Source of the DNA: Vicia villosa
Taxonomy: Eukaryota > Streptophyta > Magnoliopsida > Fabales > Fabaceae
Length of the DNA: 64,000 nucleotides
Direction of reading: 5' to 3'
Assembly: GCF_029867415.1 (NCBI RefSeq)
Contig: NW_026705774.1
Span: 327,801-391,800, forward strand
Shown here: positions 46,503-57,905 of the stretch, in pieces
Layout: the number at the start of each line of letters is the position of its first letter
Numbering within the stretch: position 1 is the stretch's first letter
Notes under the pieces: model-generated
Told to the model about the DNA's origin: nothing
What the model saw: the letters and a program-made list of their open reading frames with translations, nothing else
The model's database searches: none
Made by a program: the position numbers and the translations under genes

Positions 46503-47429
46503 TGTTTGCTGGAGATTTTGTTTAGAATAGATATTCTTTGAAAGATTAAGAATTCGAAGGAAGATGGTTACTGATGACCATTTTTGAGATTGAATATGGC
46601 TACTGATGGCCATGAATCGAGGATGTTGTTTAAGTTGAAGTAAAGATGGTTAGAATCAAAGCTAATTCGAAGCGTATTGTCTTTAAGACTTAAACATTTT
46701 GCGAAATACGAAGGGTACTGAAGCTTGACGTGTTTTCCTGGCGTTCTCGGTTCTGATCACGTTTCCACGTATCGAAAGAGGATTCAGGCGGGAGGATTTG
46801 AATTTCGAAATAGTCTGTGTAACCGAACAAGGACAGATGGCATCCCAGGAATTCATGTGAGCAACGTGGCATCAAATTAGTGTAGGACCGTTAGGGTCGA
46901 AATTAGTATAAATAAGGGTCTTAATGTTAGGATTCGGTGTGTTCATTTTGTACAAATCACTCACAAATCACTCAAGTATCAAGTGTTTAGAGAACGAGTT
47001 CGCTGAGAAATGTACGTATGACACCAACACCACTTTAAATAAATTTGTATCTTTCTTTATTCAAGTATCTTTTCAATTCCTTTATCTTTTCGTTTAACTT
47101 TCATTTCGAAGCATTTTTACGTTTCTGCATTTAACATTCTTGCACGTTATATTCTTGTACTTTACATTTCTGCAATTTACATGCTTTTTATGTTTTCTTT
47201 GTCGAAGTTATATTAACATGTATAACAAGTGTTGTTTCACATGAATAAGTAGTACGATCATATCAAAAACAAGTTTTCGAAGCAAGAATAAACAAGCATG
47301 AACCAAGTCATATCAAAAGACAATTGTTTGACTATGTCCTAGGATCAATCTAGTCGATCCTGCGAGTAACTAAAGTATATTTTATAGTTTGGAGGACTAG
47401 CGGTTGTTTACCGGAAATCACCGTAAACA
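46503..47429 (+). mobile_element. 3' LTR of the PMD-carrying Ty3/gypsy element (927 bp)
   Basis: The polypurine-like ATTGGGGGCAATT precedes TGTTTGCTGG; the LTR ends ...CCGTAAACA, giving TGTTT/AAACA terminal inverted repeats. A TATA box (TATAAATAAGG) is at 46907-46917. Only one LTR is in the window; the internal gag-pol and 5' LTR are missing, cut off near 19027. The lineage (Tat) is inferred from the antisense PMD ORF. Confidence 0.65.
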
Positions 47430-47955
47430 GGGCCCAACATCAAAGTTTTAGAGAATTGAATTTCCTTGAGAATGAGCTTTTGTTGGGAAATTTCTGACGA
47501 ACCATGTGGGAGATATAGTCAGTCAAAGTTAGGTTGACTTTTACCTAGAAACCCTAATTTAGCAACTTGTCTTTTTGATGATCTCTGAGCTCTCCTTGAT
47601 GAATCATGATCAACCTTTGATCAAATAATGAATCTAACATTAAAATGTTTATGTTGACCAAAAATCAGGAGTTTTGACTGTACTTTGACCATAGTTGACT
47701 GTCAGGTCAAACTGGTTGACTGTTGACTTTTTGAGCAATTGACTAGGCAATCCTTGAAATTGAAGCCTGAATTTTGTCATGGAGATAGTTTGAAACATCG
47801 TAAGCCATATGACATCCATTGGAGACTTTGATTCATTGATTTTCTTTAGAGAATTCAAAACCCTAGTTTATTGAGTCATTGTTTAGGAGAGTGTGTCTTT
47901 GAGTCTTGAACTTTGAAAGGAGAAATGAGATGAAAAAATTTTGGGGTATGACACA
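47430..47955 (-). mobile_element. Ogre-like LTR fragment, minus orientation
   Basis: It ends ...TTTTGGGGTATGACACA, the reverse complement of the solo LTR start. The body matches 48650-49150 in the same orientation. The left part is replaced by the LTR ending at 47429, so the PMD element apparently inserted into it. Non-coding. Confidence 0.65.
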
Positions 47956-48250
47956 CATCGACAAGGGAGAGGAGCTGCACAAGCAATTATTAGAGGTGAA
48001 AAAATAGAATGAGGCCTCGGAGTCCAAATGTCTAGATCTCAAAGCGAGCATCACCAGCTTGATTAAAGATGTGGAAAGAGCCTGATAGTCTAATGAAAAG
48101 TTGCATAATTCTTACAGGAGGCTCAGGTGGATATCCTTTCAGTAGGCGGCCAAGCTTTCGAAAGGGCTAAAGCCCAGGCTCTGTGCCTTTCCTAATGTCG
48201 AGGCTTCTAAGGACGATGCAATTGCGAAGAAACTCCCGATGTTCATGAAG
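47956..48250 (+). pseudogene. Unidentified coiled-coil-like coding fragment
   Basis: Plus-strand frame with several stops: GEELHKQLLEVKK, ESKCLDLKASITSLIKDVE, KLSKGLKPRLCAFPNVEAS. Heptad-like Leu/Ile/Lys pattern. It sits between two Ogre-like LTR fragments, so it is probably the end of a retrotransposon extra ORF. Identity not recognised. Confidence 0.3.
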
Positions 48251-48404
48251 ATGGAACTTGTGTTGTTTTGTGTTTTCATTGTTAGTCATCTATAGGGAAT
48301 CATTTTTGTAATATTTGGATTTTTTCCTTTCTTTCCTCTTTGTACAATGTTTTAAGTCAGGATGAAGCCTTTTGACTGTATTATTCATGTCTTATAATAG
48401 TGTC

Positions 48405-49158
48405 GTAACCTTGAAGTGTTTTGTTTCTTTAATCACTAGTTTATTCGCTTATCATATGAAGGTGTTCTTGGACTTTTTAGAAACCTTAAGATGTCTACTA
48501 CAACCTCTTGGTGGTCATTTGTCCATTTGTAGCTTTTACATTCATGTAAATTGCTTTGACAAAAGATGTGTCTTTGTTGACTTTCAAAGTGACCTGTAAT
48601 GTTTTGGCCTATATCTCTCAAATGAAGCATTTTTTGCCTTGCCTTTGGTGTGACAAAGTTGTAGAGAATTGAATTTCCTTCCAAATGAGCTTTGGTTGGA
48701 GAATTTTTGATGAAGCATGTGAAAGTTATGCCTAGTCAAAGTTCAATTGACTTTTGCTTAGAAACCCTAATTTAGTAACTTTGACTTTTGATGATCTTTG
48801 AAATTTTCTTGATGAATCATGATCAACCCTTGATCAAATGATGAATATTACTTCAAAATCTAGTTATTGACCAAAAATGATGAAGTTTGATTGTATATTG
48901 ACCATAGTTGACTCTTAGGTCCAACACAATCGACTATTGATCATTTGAGCAATTGACTGAGCAATCTTGCACTATGAGGCTTGAAACTTGGCATGGAGGT
49001 ACCTTGAGACATATGAGGTACTATGAAGTCCACTTGAGGCCTTGGAAATTCCATTTCCTTGAGAGAAACCAAAACCTAATTGGAGCCCTATTGCTTAGGA
49101 GATCTCTTGAGACAAATTGTCTTGAATATGTGAGGGAAAATTTGAGGGTGCATCAGTG
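48405..49158 (-). mobile_element. Ogre-like LTR fragment, second copy
   Basis: Shares with 47440-47880 the ordered blocks GAGAATTGAATTTCCTT, GAAACCCTAATTTAG, GATGAATCATGATCAACC and GAGCAATTGACT. It abuts gypsy coding sequence at 49159. No genes. Confidence 0.6.
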
Positions 49159-49896
49159 GTGTATGGCAGAAAGCCTCCAGTGTTAGTGCATGTTTTGAAG
49201 GGAGAAACCAAAATAAAAGTTGTAGTGCAGGAGTTAAGGGACGAAGATGAGGCATTGTATCAATTGAAAACTAATTTACTTAAATCCCGGGAGTACATGA
49301 AATACCAAGCTGACAAGAGACGCAAGGCAGTGTAATTTGAGGTTGGTGAGTTGGTTTTCCTCAAATTACGTCTTCATCAATAACAATCGGTTGTGCAAAG
49401 AATCCATTAAAAACTGGCACCCATATTTTTTGGACCTTATCAAATCATTAAGAAGATAGAGAAAGTTGCTTATAAGTTAAAGTTACCACCAACATCTAAA
49501 ATACATCCTACCTTTCATGTGTCGCAATTGAAGAAAGCAGTGGGCAATTATACTGCTATAACTCAACTACCTATCAGTTTAGAGTCAAGAAAAAGGGACA
49601 TTATTTCGGCTAAGGTTTTGTCATGGAGGAACAAGTTTGATGGTGGACAACATAAGAGAGAATGGTTGATTCAATGGGAAGGGATGGATGTTGGAGATGT
49701 TACTTGGGAAGAGGAAATATTGTTGAAGAGTCAGTTCCTTGATATGCGCCTTGAGGACAAGGCTAATGTTGCAGGTGGGGGTGATGATAAGAATGGATCA
49801 AACCCCACGAGTGATAATGGGGATGTGTTAGTTAACAACGATAATGTTATGCCTAAACAATGGGTATATGTGAGAAAGAATAAGAAATGGAAGTAA
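49159..49896 (+). pseudogene. Chromovirus (Reina-like) integrase C-terminus with chromodomain-like tail
   Basis: Begins VYGRKPPVLVHVLKGETK (end of the integrase core) and runs through ADKRRKAV.FEVGELVFLKLR and FGPYQIIKKIEKVAYKLKLP. An intact tail, 49519-49896, follows with HPTFHVSQLKKAVG and REWLIQWEGMDVGDVTWEEE, a chromodomain-like pattern. At least three in-frame stops disrupt the upstream half. Everything upstream of the integrase tail is missing. Family name inferred from motif style. Confidence 0.75.
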
Positions 49897-51050
49897 TTGA
49901 GTAATTGACCCAATTAATTAGTATTCTCCAAATAAATAGGAATTGGCTCAGTTAGTCAGTATTCCCTAGGAATGACAAAAATATTCATACTCGTGGATAT
50001 CCACGGATAAAATCTGACACGCGTAAGGGGGATAGTTTAATAGATATTTACGGATAAAATAGAATATTTAAATACCTGTTTATTAATGGATATGAATATG
50101 TGTTTAATGTTATTTGTACTCACAAATATCTGTATCCATTAATAAATTATAAAAATTACTTAAATATTATTAGTTTATCATACTCTATCTTTTATCTTCT
50201 AAAAAACTAAAAAACTAGTCTCCTGATACCTATATATTCTATACAAATTTTATTGGCCATCTCATATTTACGTTTCTTCCATACTCCATACCTCACTTCA
50301 ACAATTCCACCGTCCAACCAACAAGTACCGCTATTTTTCCGTCCAACAAGTGTCATCCTTTTTACTCCATCGTCGTCCTCTATTCCACCGTAACTCACAG
50401 TCACAATATCATTTTTTTGTTAAAAATAAAATGTATGAAATATTAAACTTTGGTGAAATGAAATTAATTGGATGGAATTTTGTTATTAAAATAAGAAAGA
50501 TTTGTATGAATGTTATGTGATAATAACGTATTGTGTTTTTAAAAGAAACTAAAAAATATTTTTTTCAAAACATAATTTTAAAAAAATAGTGTTATCCATG
50601 AATATCTTAAAATTCGCGGATTACCCGTTTAGCGGATATTCACATAAATAAATGGCATATATGGGTATCATAAAAAACCCTAAAACACAAATATCATACC
50701 ATATGTCCCCATAGATATCCATTTACATCCATAATTCTCCAAATAAATATAAGTTGGCTCAATTAGTTAGTATTCCCCAAATAAATAGGAGTTGACTCAG
50801 TTAGTATTTCTCTTATAAATAGGAGTGTATGAGACAGTCACTAGGAATGATATTATTTCAGTTTTTCATATTAGGGTTTAGGCATTGAGAGAATTGTTTT
50901 CTCAGACTGAGGAGCAGTAGCTTTGAAAATACGAAAATACTTTATACTTTCTTATTCATTAATAAAATAATTTTCTTCATCATATTCTATCTCACATCTT
51001 ATTCTATCTTACACCTCACCTCACCTCACCTCTTACAAGTTAGTCGGCTT
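49897..51050 (+). mobile_element. LTR-like region of the gypsy fragment, interrupted by a MITE-like insert
   Basis: Around the insert are ~40-bp tandem units beginning AGTATTCTCCAAATAAATAGG (49920, 50730, 50770 and a partial at 50803). A TATA box (TATAAATAGGAG, 50814-50825) precedes a leader-like stretch and a CACCT microrepeat (51012-51032). The arrangement suggests a 3' LTR; its ends were not fixed. Confidence 0.45.
49967..50733. mobile_element. MITE-like insert, ~767 bp
   Basis: Left TAGGAATGACAAAAATATTC... and right ...GATATCCATTTACATCCATA are imperfect inverted ends, with GTGGATATCCACGGATAA just inside. The insert splits a tandem-repeat LTR whose units resume at 50734. The flanks (TATTCCC / ATTCTCC) give only a weak TSD. 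No transposase; the frame at 50207-50404 is not recognisable. Confidence 0.45.
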
Positions 51051-51396
51051 TGAAAGGATGACTGGGGTTTAATAAGTACCATGCAATTCTACTTTTGACA
51101 CATGCTGAGAACTTACAAATAGATAAATAAATTAACTAGGCGGGAGTCTTTCCTCATCAAGAATCATATAGTATTTTTCATCCAGTTGACTCTTAATAAT
51201 ACACTTGACTGACCACAACAGCCAAATACTATGTGCACATACTATTCAAAACTACAAGAAAGCCCTCTAAAGTACAACATGGCAATGTCATTGATAACAA
51301 AAATATAACTTTCTTTTATTCATTCTGACCAGCCACTAGCAAATTATTCCATTCCAGTTCCACATATTCCACAACAACGCTTTTCCGGACTCGAGC

Positions 51397-54300
51397 TCAT
51401 AGCTTGTGGAGAGCAGCATTAATTCTCTCATCAGTGAACATTCTGTTGCTTTCATAAAAATCAAGTATCTCCATTGATATGTTCTTGATCTGTCCAAAAA
51501 AAATAAATTCCTTAACATACAATTTGATTTCTCTATCAAACAAATGATCTCATTGCAAATCAAGTATCTCTTACAAATTACTACAGTAGCAACTGTGTTT
51601 TCAGATAATCTTATTGCAGATTCTAAATTCTAACACCAATGTGCCATACTACAAATATCAATAATAGTGGACAAGATAGTCCACAAGAGAAACTCGTTAA
51701 TTTCTTTTCAGCAACAACAAAAATATTGTAATTTCTTTATTAATTTGGCATGGACTCGGGTCGGTTTTGAACACAGAAGATACTCGTTAATTAGGACCCA
51801 TGATGACAGTGTAAGGAATGATTCTGCTAGAGTTGTCAAGTCATGAATTTAGTATGCATATAGCTGATCAGAATGGTAGTATATTTAACGCAGCTTATCA
51901 CTTTGTTTGTTAAGAGGAGAAGAACAACAAAAATTATCGGGCTTGTTACTGCTGCATATTGTACCTCTGATGACTCCATAACAGTTGAAACAATGTTAAG
52001 GTCTCTTGGAGCCGAAGTTTGCTCCCATGGCGATGCATTCACCATCTTCTCCAACAGCGATAAAAGGATGTTACAGAGAGATCGACAACCGGTGCCTCTA
52101 GTCATGGTGGACCGATGTCTGGCGATTTTGAAAATGGTGCTAGAACCACTGGGACTGATGTTTTGTAGATCTCTCCAAACATCCCGTGGATTGGCATCTA
52201 ACGGTTTTGGTTTATTCATCAGATCATCTAATTTATTCTCAACCTTCATAAATTTTCACTCCCTTTTTCTTGCTACGAACTACGGAGAGTTTGTTCATGC
52301 AAATTCTTGGGTCTCTTCCCAGTCGTCCGACCCTTAATCCTCTTACATTTCGGGTTTTATTCAATCTTCATCAAACCAAGGGCTTGTAAGTTGGTATTGT
52401 CTTCCCCAATTGTTACACCCTTTCTCAATATCTTTGAAACTTCTGAGTTCTGACTAGAGCTATAGAAAATGACTCCCAATCTCCATCAAGGTTCTCTTGG
52501 CACCAGGAGTGAAACCAAATCATTGGTTCTTCACCCTCCAAGCCCACTGCACGGATGAACTTCTTGCTCCCCAAAGAACCTTTTGGCTCTTTCTACCCAT
52601 CCTAGAGTATCCTTTTTTATAAAATCTAGTAACTCTATTTTTTTAGCCCACATGTCGCCCGTAGTCAGTAACACTAGTTTCCCCTCGTATCCGACAGGTC
52701 AGACCAATAGATAGAAACTCAAAAACATAATTGTATAAAAATTAGTATATTATTTACTAAATGATCATGATTACAAGAGTTTCCTCCTATAATCCCCAAA
52801 GTAAAGCTCCTAAAAATGAATAAACAAACAAACGACGATAGAAAGGTTAAGAGAGTTAAGAGGCTACAGAGCTTCAGAATATAATGAGTTAAATATGTTT
52901 TTTTTTATCCTCGTAAAATACCTTCCAATCAAACTTATAACTAGAAGTTTTTTTATTCATGTATAGTCTTCATTTGGTGATTTCAAGGACTAAATCTAGA
53001 TGAAAATGTTCACCAATATCATCAAACGGGGGACTAAACATGGATGAAATTTTTGTGGAGAGTGGAGACTAAACTTGACAGTATAGTATTTTATAGAGAC
53101 TAAAAATATATTTAATCCAGATTGGAATACTCACCACATTCATATCAACTCGAAGTTCTTCATACCAGACAGTGGTGTCTTTCTCCCTTAGTACACTTGC
53201 AATGTATATGCAAGCTAAGGCAATTAGATGTGGTGGGTGTACAAGCATTAGGTCCATCTTGTATGTGTCATTAACAAGCCCCCTGTCCGCATTGGCGTTC
53301 TTGTTTAATTAGTCTCATAATTGAATTCAACAAATCAATGATATAACAGAAGTTACAATGCCAGCAGCAGTAGCCATATGACACAGCATAACAGAAAATT
53401 ATGATTAATGGTGATGTAATCTGTTCAATACGAAGAACTCTTACCAAGTTAGTTGAGTCATGCTTAAATCATTCAGACCCGCATCCTGAAGAAACCTGGA
53501 GAATTATCATGATAGTAAGTGTGAAATTATAAATAAGTGTAATCTTAATGCAAAAATGAAGGACCAGTTCGGCCATTCATAGTATTTGGAAATATGAAGA
53601 CTGAAAGAAAGGAGCTTCGAATGCCCAACACTTACCCGGAGAGGGAACGGTAGGGGTGGAATACAACCAGGTAATAGTTCAATGCTTCTAAAATCTTCAT
53701 TTCCATTTCAAGTATGTCCTTGATTTCATACCTATACTTGTCATCAGCATCTGCATACGAAATTGTGCATTCGGAACATTAAGGAAATATACTAGCAAGC
53801 AAGAGACAACTTTGAAAACAAATAACTCACTTTTAATATCAGAAGTTAATATGAGGCAAAATAAGACGAATTTATAGACTAACTAACAGCTTACATAATT
53901 TCTTAATGTAAAATACAAGCAGCCTAGCCTGCACTGTGCTTTCTTCTGCTTTTGATGCTAGATACAAGCAGGTTGGAGCTACCAGGCGTGGATCATATTC
54001 CGTCATACTCTTCCTTAAAACAAAAAGCATAAAGATAGCTCTTAGACGATACTCGCTCTGTCTTATTAAGCGTCGTTTAAGGTTATACACATTTCTTAAG
54101 AAAATAATCATAAATAGAGCAAAAAAATACAAGCAATCCACCATCTTAAAAATAAAACAGGAAATTCCTATGATTTCAGGTGTATTCTTTCAACCGGCTT
54201 AGAAATTTAAGACGCATACCTTGTGTAAACACGCCTCATGTAAGTAACTGCAGTAGCAACGACCCTGAAAGATTGACCAACATATTAAGTGTTCCACAAT

Positions 54301-56038
54301 GAAAATAATAGACAAAAGATTAAGTTTTGGTAAAATGAAGAAAAACATCTATCACTTTATTACCAAAAAGGTTCAGAACAAAAACAACTCCTCGCAACTC
54401 ACTCTTTTACACGTCCATATAAATTTTTCAATGGAGGAAGGCAAGGATTTCTTAAGTTCCTCAACCATTATTATTAATGGGAATATGAATGCTATAGTTT
54501 CTTTTTAATTTGAACGATTTCCATTTAAAACGAATCAGATTATGAATATTATAGTTCTAAAAACATTCGAACCTAGTCAGATTATGAAACTCGACATGAG
54601 TCACAAGAATCAATGTAATTCCCTGAAGTTATATAAATAACCAACTTCAAATAAACGTAAATAAAATCCTAAATTTTACAAACAAATTTCATTCATGTTC
54701 TGTTTGCCCAAAGGAATAGAGTTGCATATATTCAAGAAGTACACAGTTCACACCTCTGCCTCACTTTTACTTGTTGAGCCAACTTCAGAATATCTGCACA
54801 AGCAAGAAAAGAAAACGCGGGAAATCAGTAACATTAAATAATGAGAATTACTTTTATAGCAAATGAAAGACATCAGTACAATTTCCATAGTGATTTACTT
54901 TTATACAGGTTTGAATTCCTAAAGTCCAAACACAAGAATCAGAAAAGAAAATCATGAAAAACATTATAAGATTTAAGAGAGCAATAATCGGTTTAAGAAA
55001 TTCTCTTCGCAATGCATTGTGGCTGTTGGCCTATTCAATTCGTGATCACAGTTGGATACAGAGTGAGATGTCATTGGCACATTTATCCATACTAAGAAAA
55101 CACGCTTTGGGCAATATTGAAGTGTTATCGATTGCATATGGCAGACTATGGCGGAAAGCACACAAACCACCATTTTTTACCATCTTTCACAAATTGGCCA
55201 CGGCAATTGTCAAAATATCCATAAGCGCAATCCACCATGGCACCACCATGACCGATATTTGACGACACTGCAATAATGGCCACATGGCGTTTCACTTTTA
55301 CACTAGACTTTGTTTGGCAATACAAGTTCAATATTTTTACACGAGTGCTACTATACAGTACTAGTAACAACAACAACAACAACAACAACAACCAAGCCTT
55401 ATCCCACTAAGTGGGGTCGGCTACATAGATCAACTTTCGCCATAATGTTCTATCTAGAATCATGCTTCTATTCAAATCGTTAATCACAAGATCTTTTTTA
55501 ATAACTTCTATTATAGTCTTTCTAGGTCTTCCTTTTCCTCTAACTGTTTGACTTCTCTCCATCTGATCTACTCTCCTTACCACCACAAAATCTACCGGTA
55601 TTCTTTCTATCTCCATCATGATATTCGAGTACTAATTCCTTAACCCTTTTTATAAATTTTAAGTAATCACTTAATTCAAAAACATAAACCGCACCGTCCC
55701 AAACCATTCTCTCCAAAACCCTCCATTCAACATAAAAATCGAAGAAATACACATAGAGGTAGAATAAAAAAGAGAGCATACAATTTGACATGTGCATCTT
55801 AATGAGCTTAAAATCCTCAAGTGTAACACCCTTTTCTTTGTCAAGTGGATTCACCATATCCACATCTTCTTGATCCAGAAGGTGCTTGCTGCAACAGACA
55901 CACACACACAACATCAAGCAAATCAGAATCTCAAATTAACCACACAAACCCTACACAAATGACATAAAGAGAAAAAAGATAGAATCATAAAAGAGATGAA
56001 ACATACTAATGAGATGATGTCCAGAAATTGGCAGCCAT
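51397..56038 (-). CDS. CYCC1: Cyclin-C, regulatory subunit for CDK8-type kinase (Mediator kinase module)
   Basis: Nine coding exons on the minus strand: 56038-56007, 55888-55782, 54793-54754, 54264-54220, 54013-53895, 53750-53636, 53495-53445, 53282-53135, 51489-51397. They total 750 nt (249 residues plus stop), close to the usual plant length of about 250. Every junction is GT-AG and phases agree. It starts MAANFWTSSHYKHLLDQEDV, as in plant cyclin C. Cyclin box: VVATAVTYMRRVYTRKSMTE, YDPRLVAPTCLYLASKAEES and ARLLVFYIKKL (first helices with the conserved Lys and Glu), then the second fold LVNDTYKMDLMLVHPPHLIA and LACIYIASVLREKD. It ends MFTDERINAALHKL. Cyclin C binds CDK8 in the nuclear Mediator kinase module that tunes RNA polymerase II transcription. 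The only apparently intact host gene here; introns hold TE fragments but splice sites look undamaged. Confidence 0.95.
51840..52650 (-). pseudogene. Ty3/gypsy gag fragment in cyclin-C intron 8
   Basis: Minus-strand pieces DTLGWVERAKRFFGEQEV and MIWFHSWCQENLDGDWESF (~52430-52620) match the gag segment usually written GWL.RAE.YF...W...W..EN...W..F. The frame 51836-52249 lies on the lower-coordinate side and probably derives from the same insertion. Broken by frameshifts. Intron 8 spans 51490-53134. Confidence 0.55.
52889..53115. mobile_element. MITE in cyclin-C intron 8
   Basis: Ends TTAAATATGTTTTTTTTTAT... and ...GAGACTAAAAATATATTTAA are inverted (TTAAATAT-GTTTTT-GTCC style, common in legumes). 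The interior has ATGGATGAAA-type repeats. Its right end lies about 19 bp from the 5' splice site of intron 8. TSD not certain. Confidence 0.55.
55364..55627 (-). mobile_element. 5'-truncated LINE fragment in cyclin-C intron 2, with 7-bp TSD
   Basis: TSD AGTACTA at 55357-55363 and 55628-55634. On the minus strand it encodes the end of a LINE ORF2 (RVDQMERSQTVRGKGRPRKT, ILDRTLWRKLIYVADPT), then the common dicot LINE 3' sequence (GTAGCCGACCCCACTTAGTG) and a (TTG)n tail at 55366-55392. Orientation is the same as the host gene. Typical of a truncated target-primed insertion. Confidence 0.85.
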
Positions 56039-56518
56039 GATTTCTTCAGAGATCAGAGAAACAATCCAAGAAAATCACTGCCAAAATAAATAGATATCAA
56101 TTGAATGTTCAACCTTTCTATCAATCATCAACAATATAAAATAAATAAACAATAATTTGGTAAAACAAGCAGCAAAATGCAACAATATACAGCATCATAT
56201 TTTAAGCAAAAATTACGGAAAAACACGAGCAACGCAGCAAAATTTTCCAAGACACGAAAAACATCACAAATTTAAGTACTTATTAAACATGAAAAGAGTA
56301 AGAAATTAACAAAAATAAGGAAGATGGTTTTAGAGAGAGAGAGAGAGAGAACGTACAGTAAGAAAGAAACATAAGAACTAGTTCGTGTTCTTGGTTTCAA
56401 ATCTTAATAATGATTGATGATCGATATATTCCACGGTGTTCGGCATGAGAGTTGCTAGTAGCACCCCACCACTATTTTATTTCTAAAAGCAAAATATTAT
56501 TATCATTATTATAATTTT
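56039..56518 (-). promoter_or_regulatory. Cyclin-C 5' leader and promoter interval
   Basis: Upstream of the ATG at 56038: AC-rich and AT-rich sequence, a GA microsatellite at 56333-56350, then pyrimidine/AT-rich DNA up to the MULE-type MITE at 56519. No TATA box assigned with confidence. GA-rich tracts are common in plant 5' leaders. The ATG context GCCATGGCTG-like (minus strand ATCATGGCTGCC) is good. Confidence 0.4.
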
Positions 56519-56811
56519 GGCAAAATATTCTTTTTGGTCCCGTAAGTTAACCTTAACATTCATTTTGGTCCTTTAACTTAAAAAAGTTCATATTGGTCCC
56601 TTAACTCTTCAAAACGTTTCATTTTAGTCTTTTTTGTCTCATTAGCGACGAAAAAACTCAGAAATCGATCGCTAAATTCGTCGCTAATGAGACAAAAAGG
56701 ACTAAAATGAAACGTTTTGAAGATTTAAGGGACCAATATAAACCTTTTTAAAGTCAAGGGACTAAAATGAACCTTGAGGTTAACTTACAGGACTAAAAAG
56801 GATATTTTGCC
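56519..56811. mobile_element. MULE-type MITE, 293 bp, with 9-bp TSD
   Basis: TSD TATAATTTT at 56510-56518 and 56812-56820. Terminal inverted repeats GGCAAAATATTCTTTTTGGTCC / reverse of ...GGACTAAAAAGGATATTTTGCC. The interior is a near-palindrome around TCATTAGCGACGAA / TTCGTCGCTAATGA. 9-bp TSD and GGCAAAAT ends fit Mutator-like elements. It is ~480 bp upstream of the cyclin-C start codon. Confidence 0.85.
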
Positions 56812-57002
56812 TATAATTTTAGCTTAATTACTTACTTGCCGTAGTTATTTAACTTAATTTCAGGTTTCATTATAGTCTATTATCTAATAAATTAAAGATT
56901 AATATTATAAAAATAATTTAACTAGTTAACTTAGTCTTTTCCATTAAATTTAAAAAAAAGTTAACTTCTAATGATGTGTAGCAAGATAATAAAACAATAC
57001 TG

Positions 57003-57004
<2 letters not shown>

Positions 57005-57080
<76 letters not shown>
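57005..57080. repeat. (AT)n microsatellite
   Basis: About 38 AT units, uninterrupted. Confidence 0.98.
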
Positions 57081-57082
<2 letters not shown>

Positions 57083-57890
57083 CAGTTAAGACGTCAACGA
57101 TATATAATAAAGGTAAAGATAAAAATAGTGTAAAATATAAAGATAATATCAGAGGTAATGGTAAATATAAATATAATGATAGATGCGGAAAAAGTGTTGA
57201 AAATATTGAAAGACGTGATTTTATTTATGCAAAAATGCTTACAAAGAATGTCAAATCAGGAATTCCAAGTTTTAGGACTGAAAACTCGAATGTCTATTAC
57301 AACATACAAATGGTTCTTTTATAGACAAGGATCCACACGGAAAGTATTGTAAACTTAAGCATATTTTTTTTTACAATAGATAATGGCCCACATGGCCTGA
57401 ATAATTCAAATAAAAACGAAAAAAACTTTAATAAAGTAGAGACAATAATTCAAAAGTGAGTCTGAATGGGAGATAATTGAGGCCAACAAGGGGGCCAAAA
57501 TTGTCCTTTTGCTTTTATCTTCAATATAATTAATCTTGTCTCAAATAATGCTGACAAGAGTAATCTCCATAATCTTATCGTGAACTTATCTTCGAAATAA
57601 TTGAATGCTTTACGGAATTCGGATTATCAAAGGTCTATAATTCCATAACAGTCATCTTCATTAATATTTTCAGAAGTGCTAGAAGCACTATCAATTTCAA
57701 ATAATACAGTCATAGCTTCCTTAACCTTGCTTAAAAATTCTTTATGACTTGAAGCAACAAATAAATAGGCAAGTAATTTTGATCAATCTAACAAGAATGA
57801 TGTATCTTCTAGTGAGATGGTCTTTTCTTTACAAAGACCATGATGAGACTTGAATCAAGTATCAAATCTTGATGGAGAAAGAAACTTTGG
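57081..57890. other. AT-rich DNA leading into the viral-like region
   Basis: No recognisable gene. 57500-57890 may include the 3' end of the caulimovirid-like sequence, as no sharp boundary is visible. Confidence 0.4.
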
Positions 57891-57905
57891 GTTAAACTTT
57901 AACCA

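Noticed and set aside
15436..47955. 15440-17300 and 47430-47955 as two halves of one solo LTR
   Set aside because: Orientation fits, but the flanking 5-mers (TCTTG versus CACAT or CATCG) do not match and too much of the LTR is missing.
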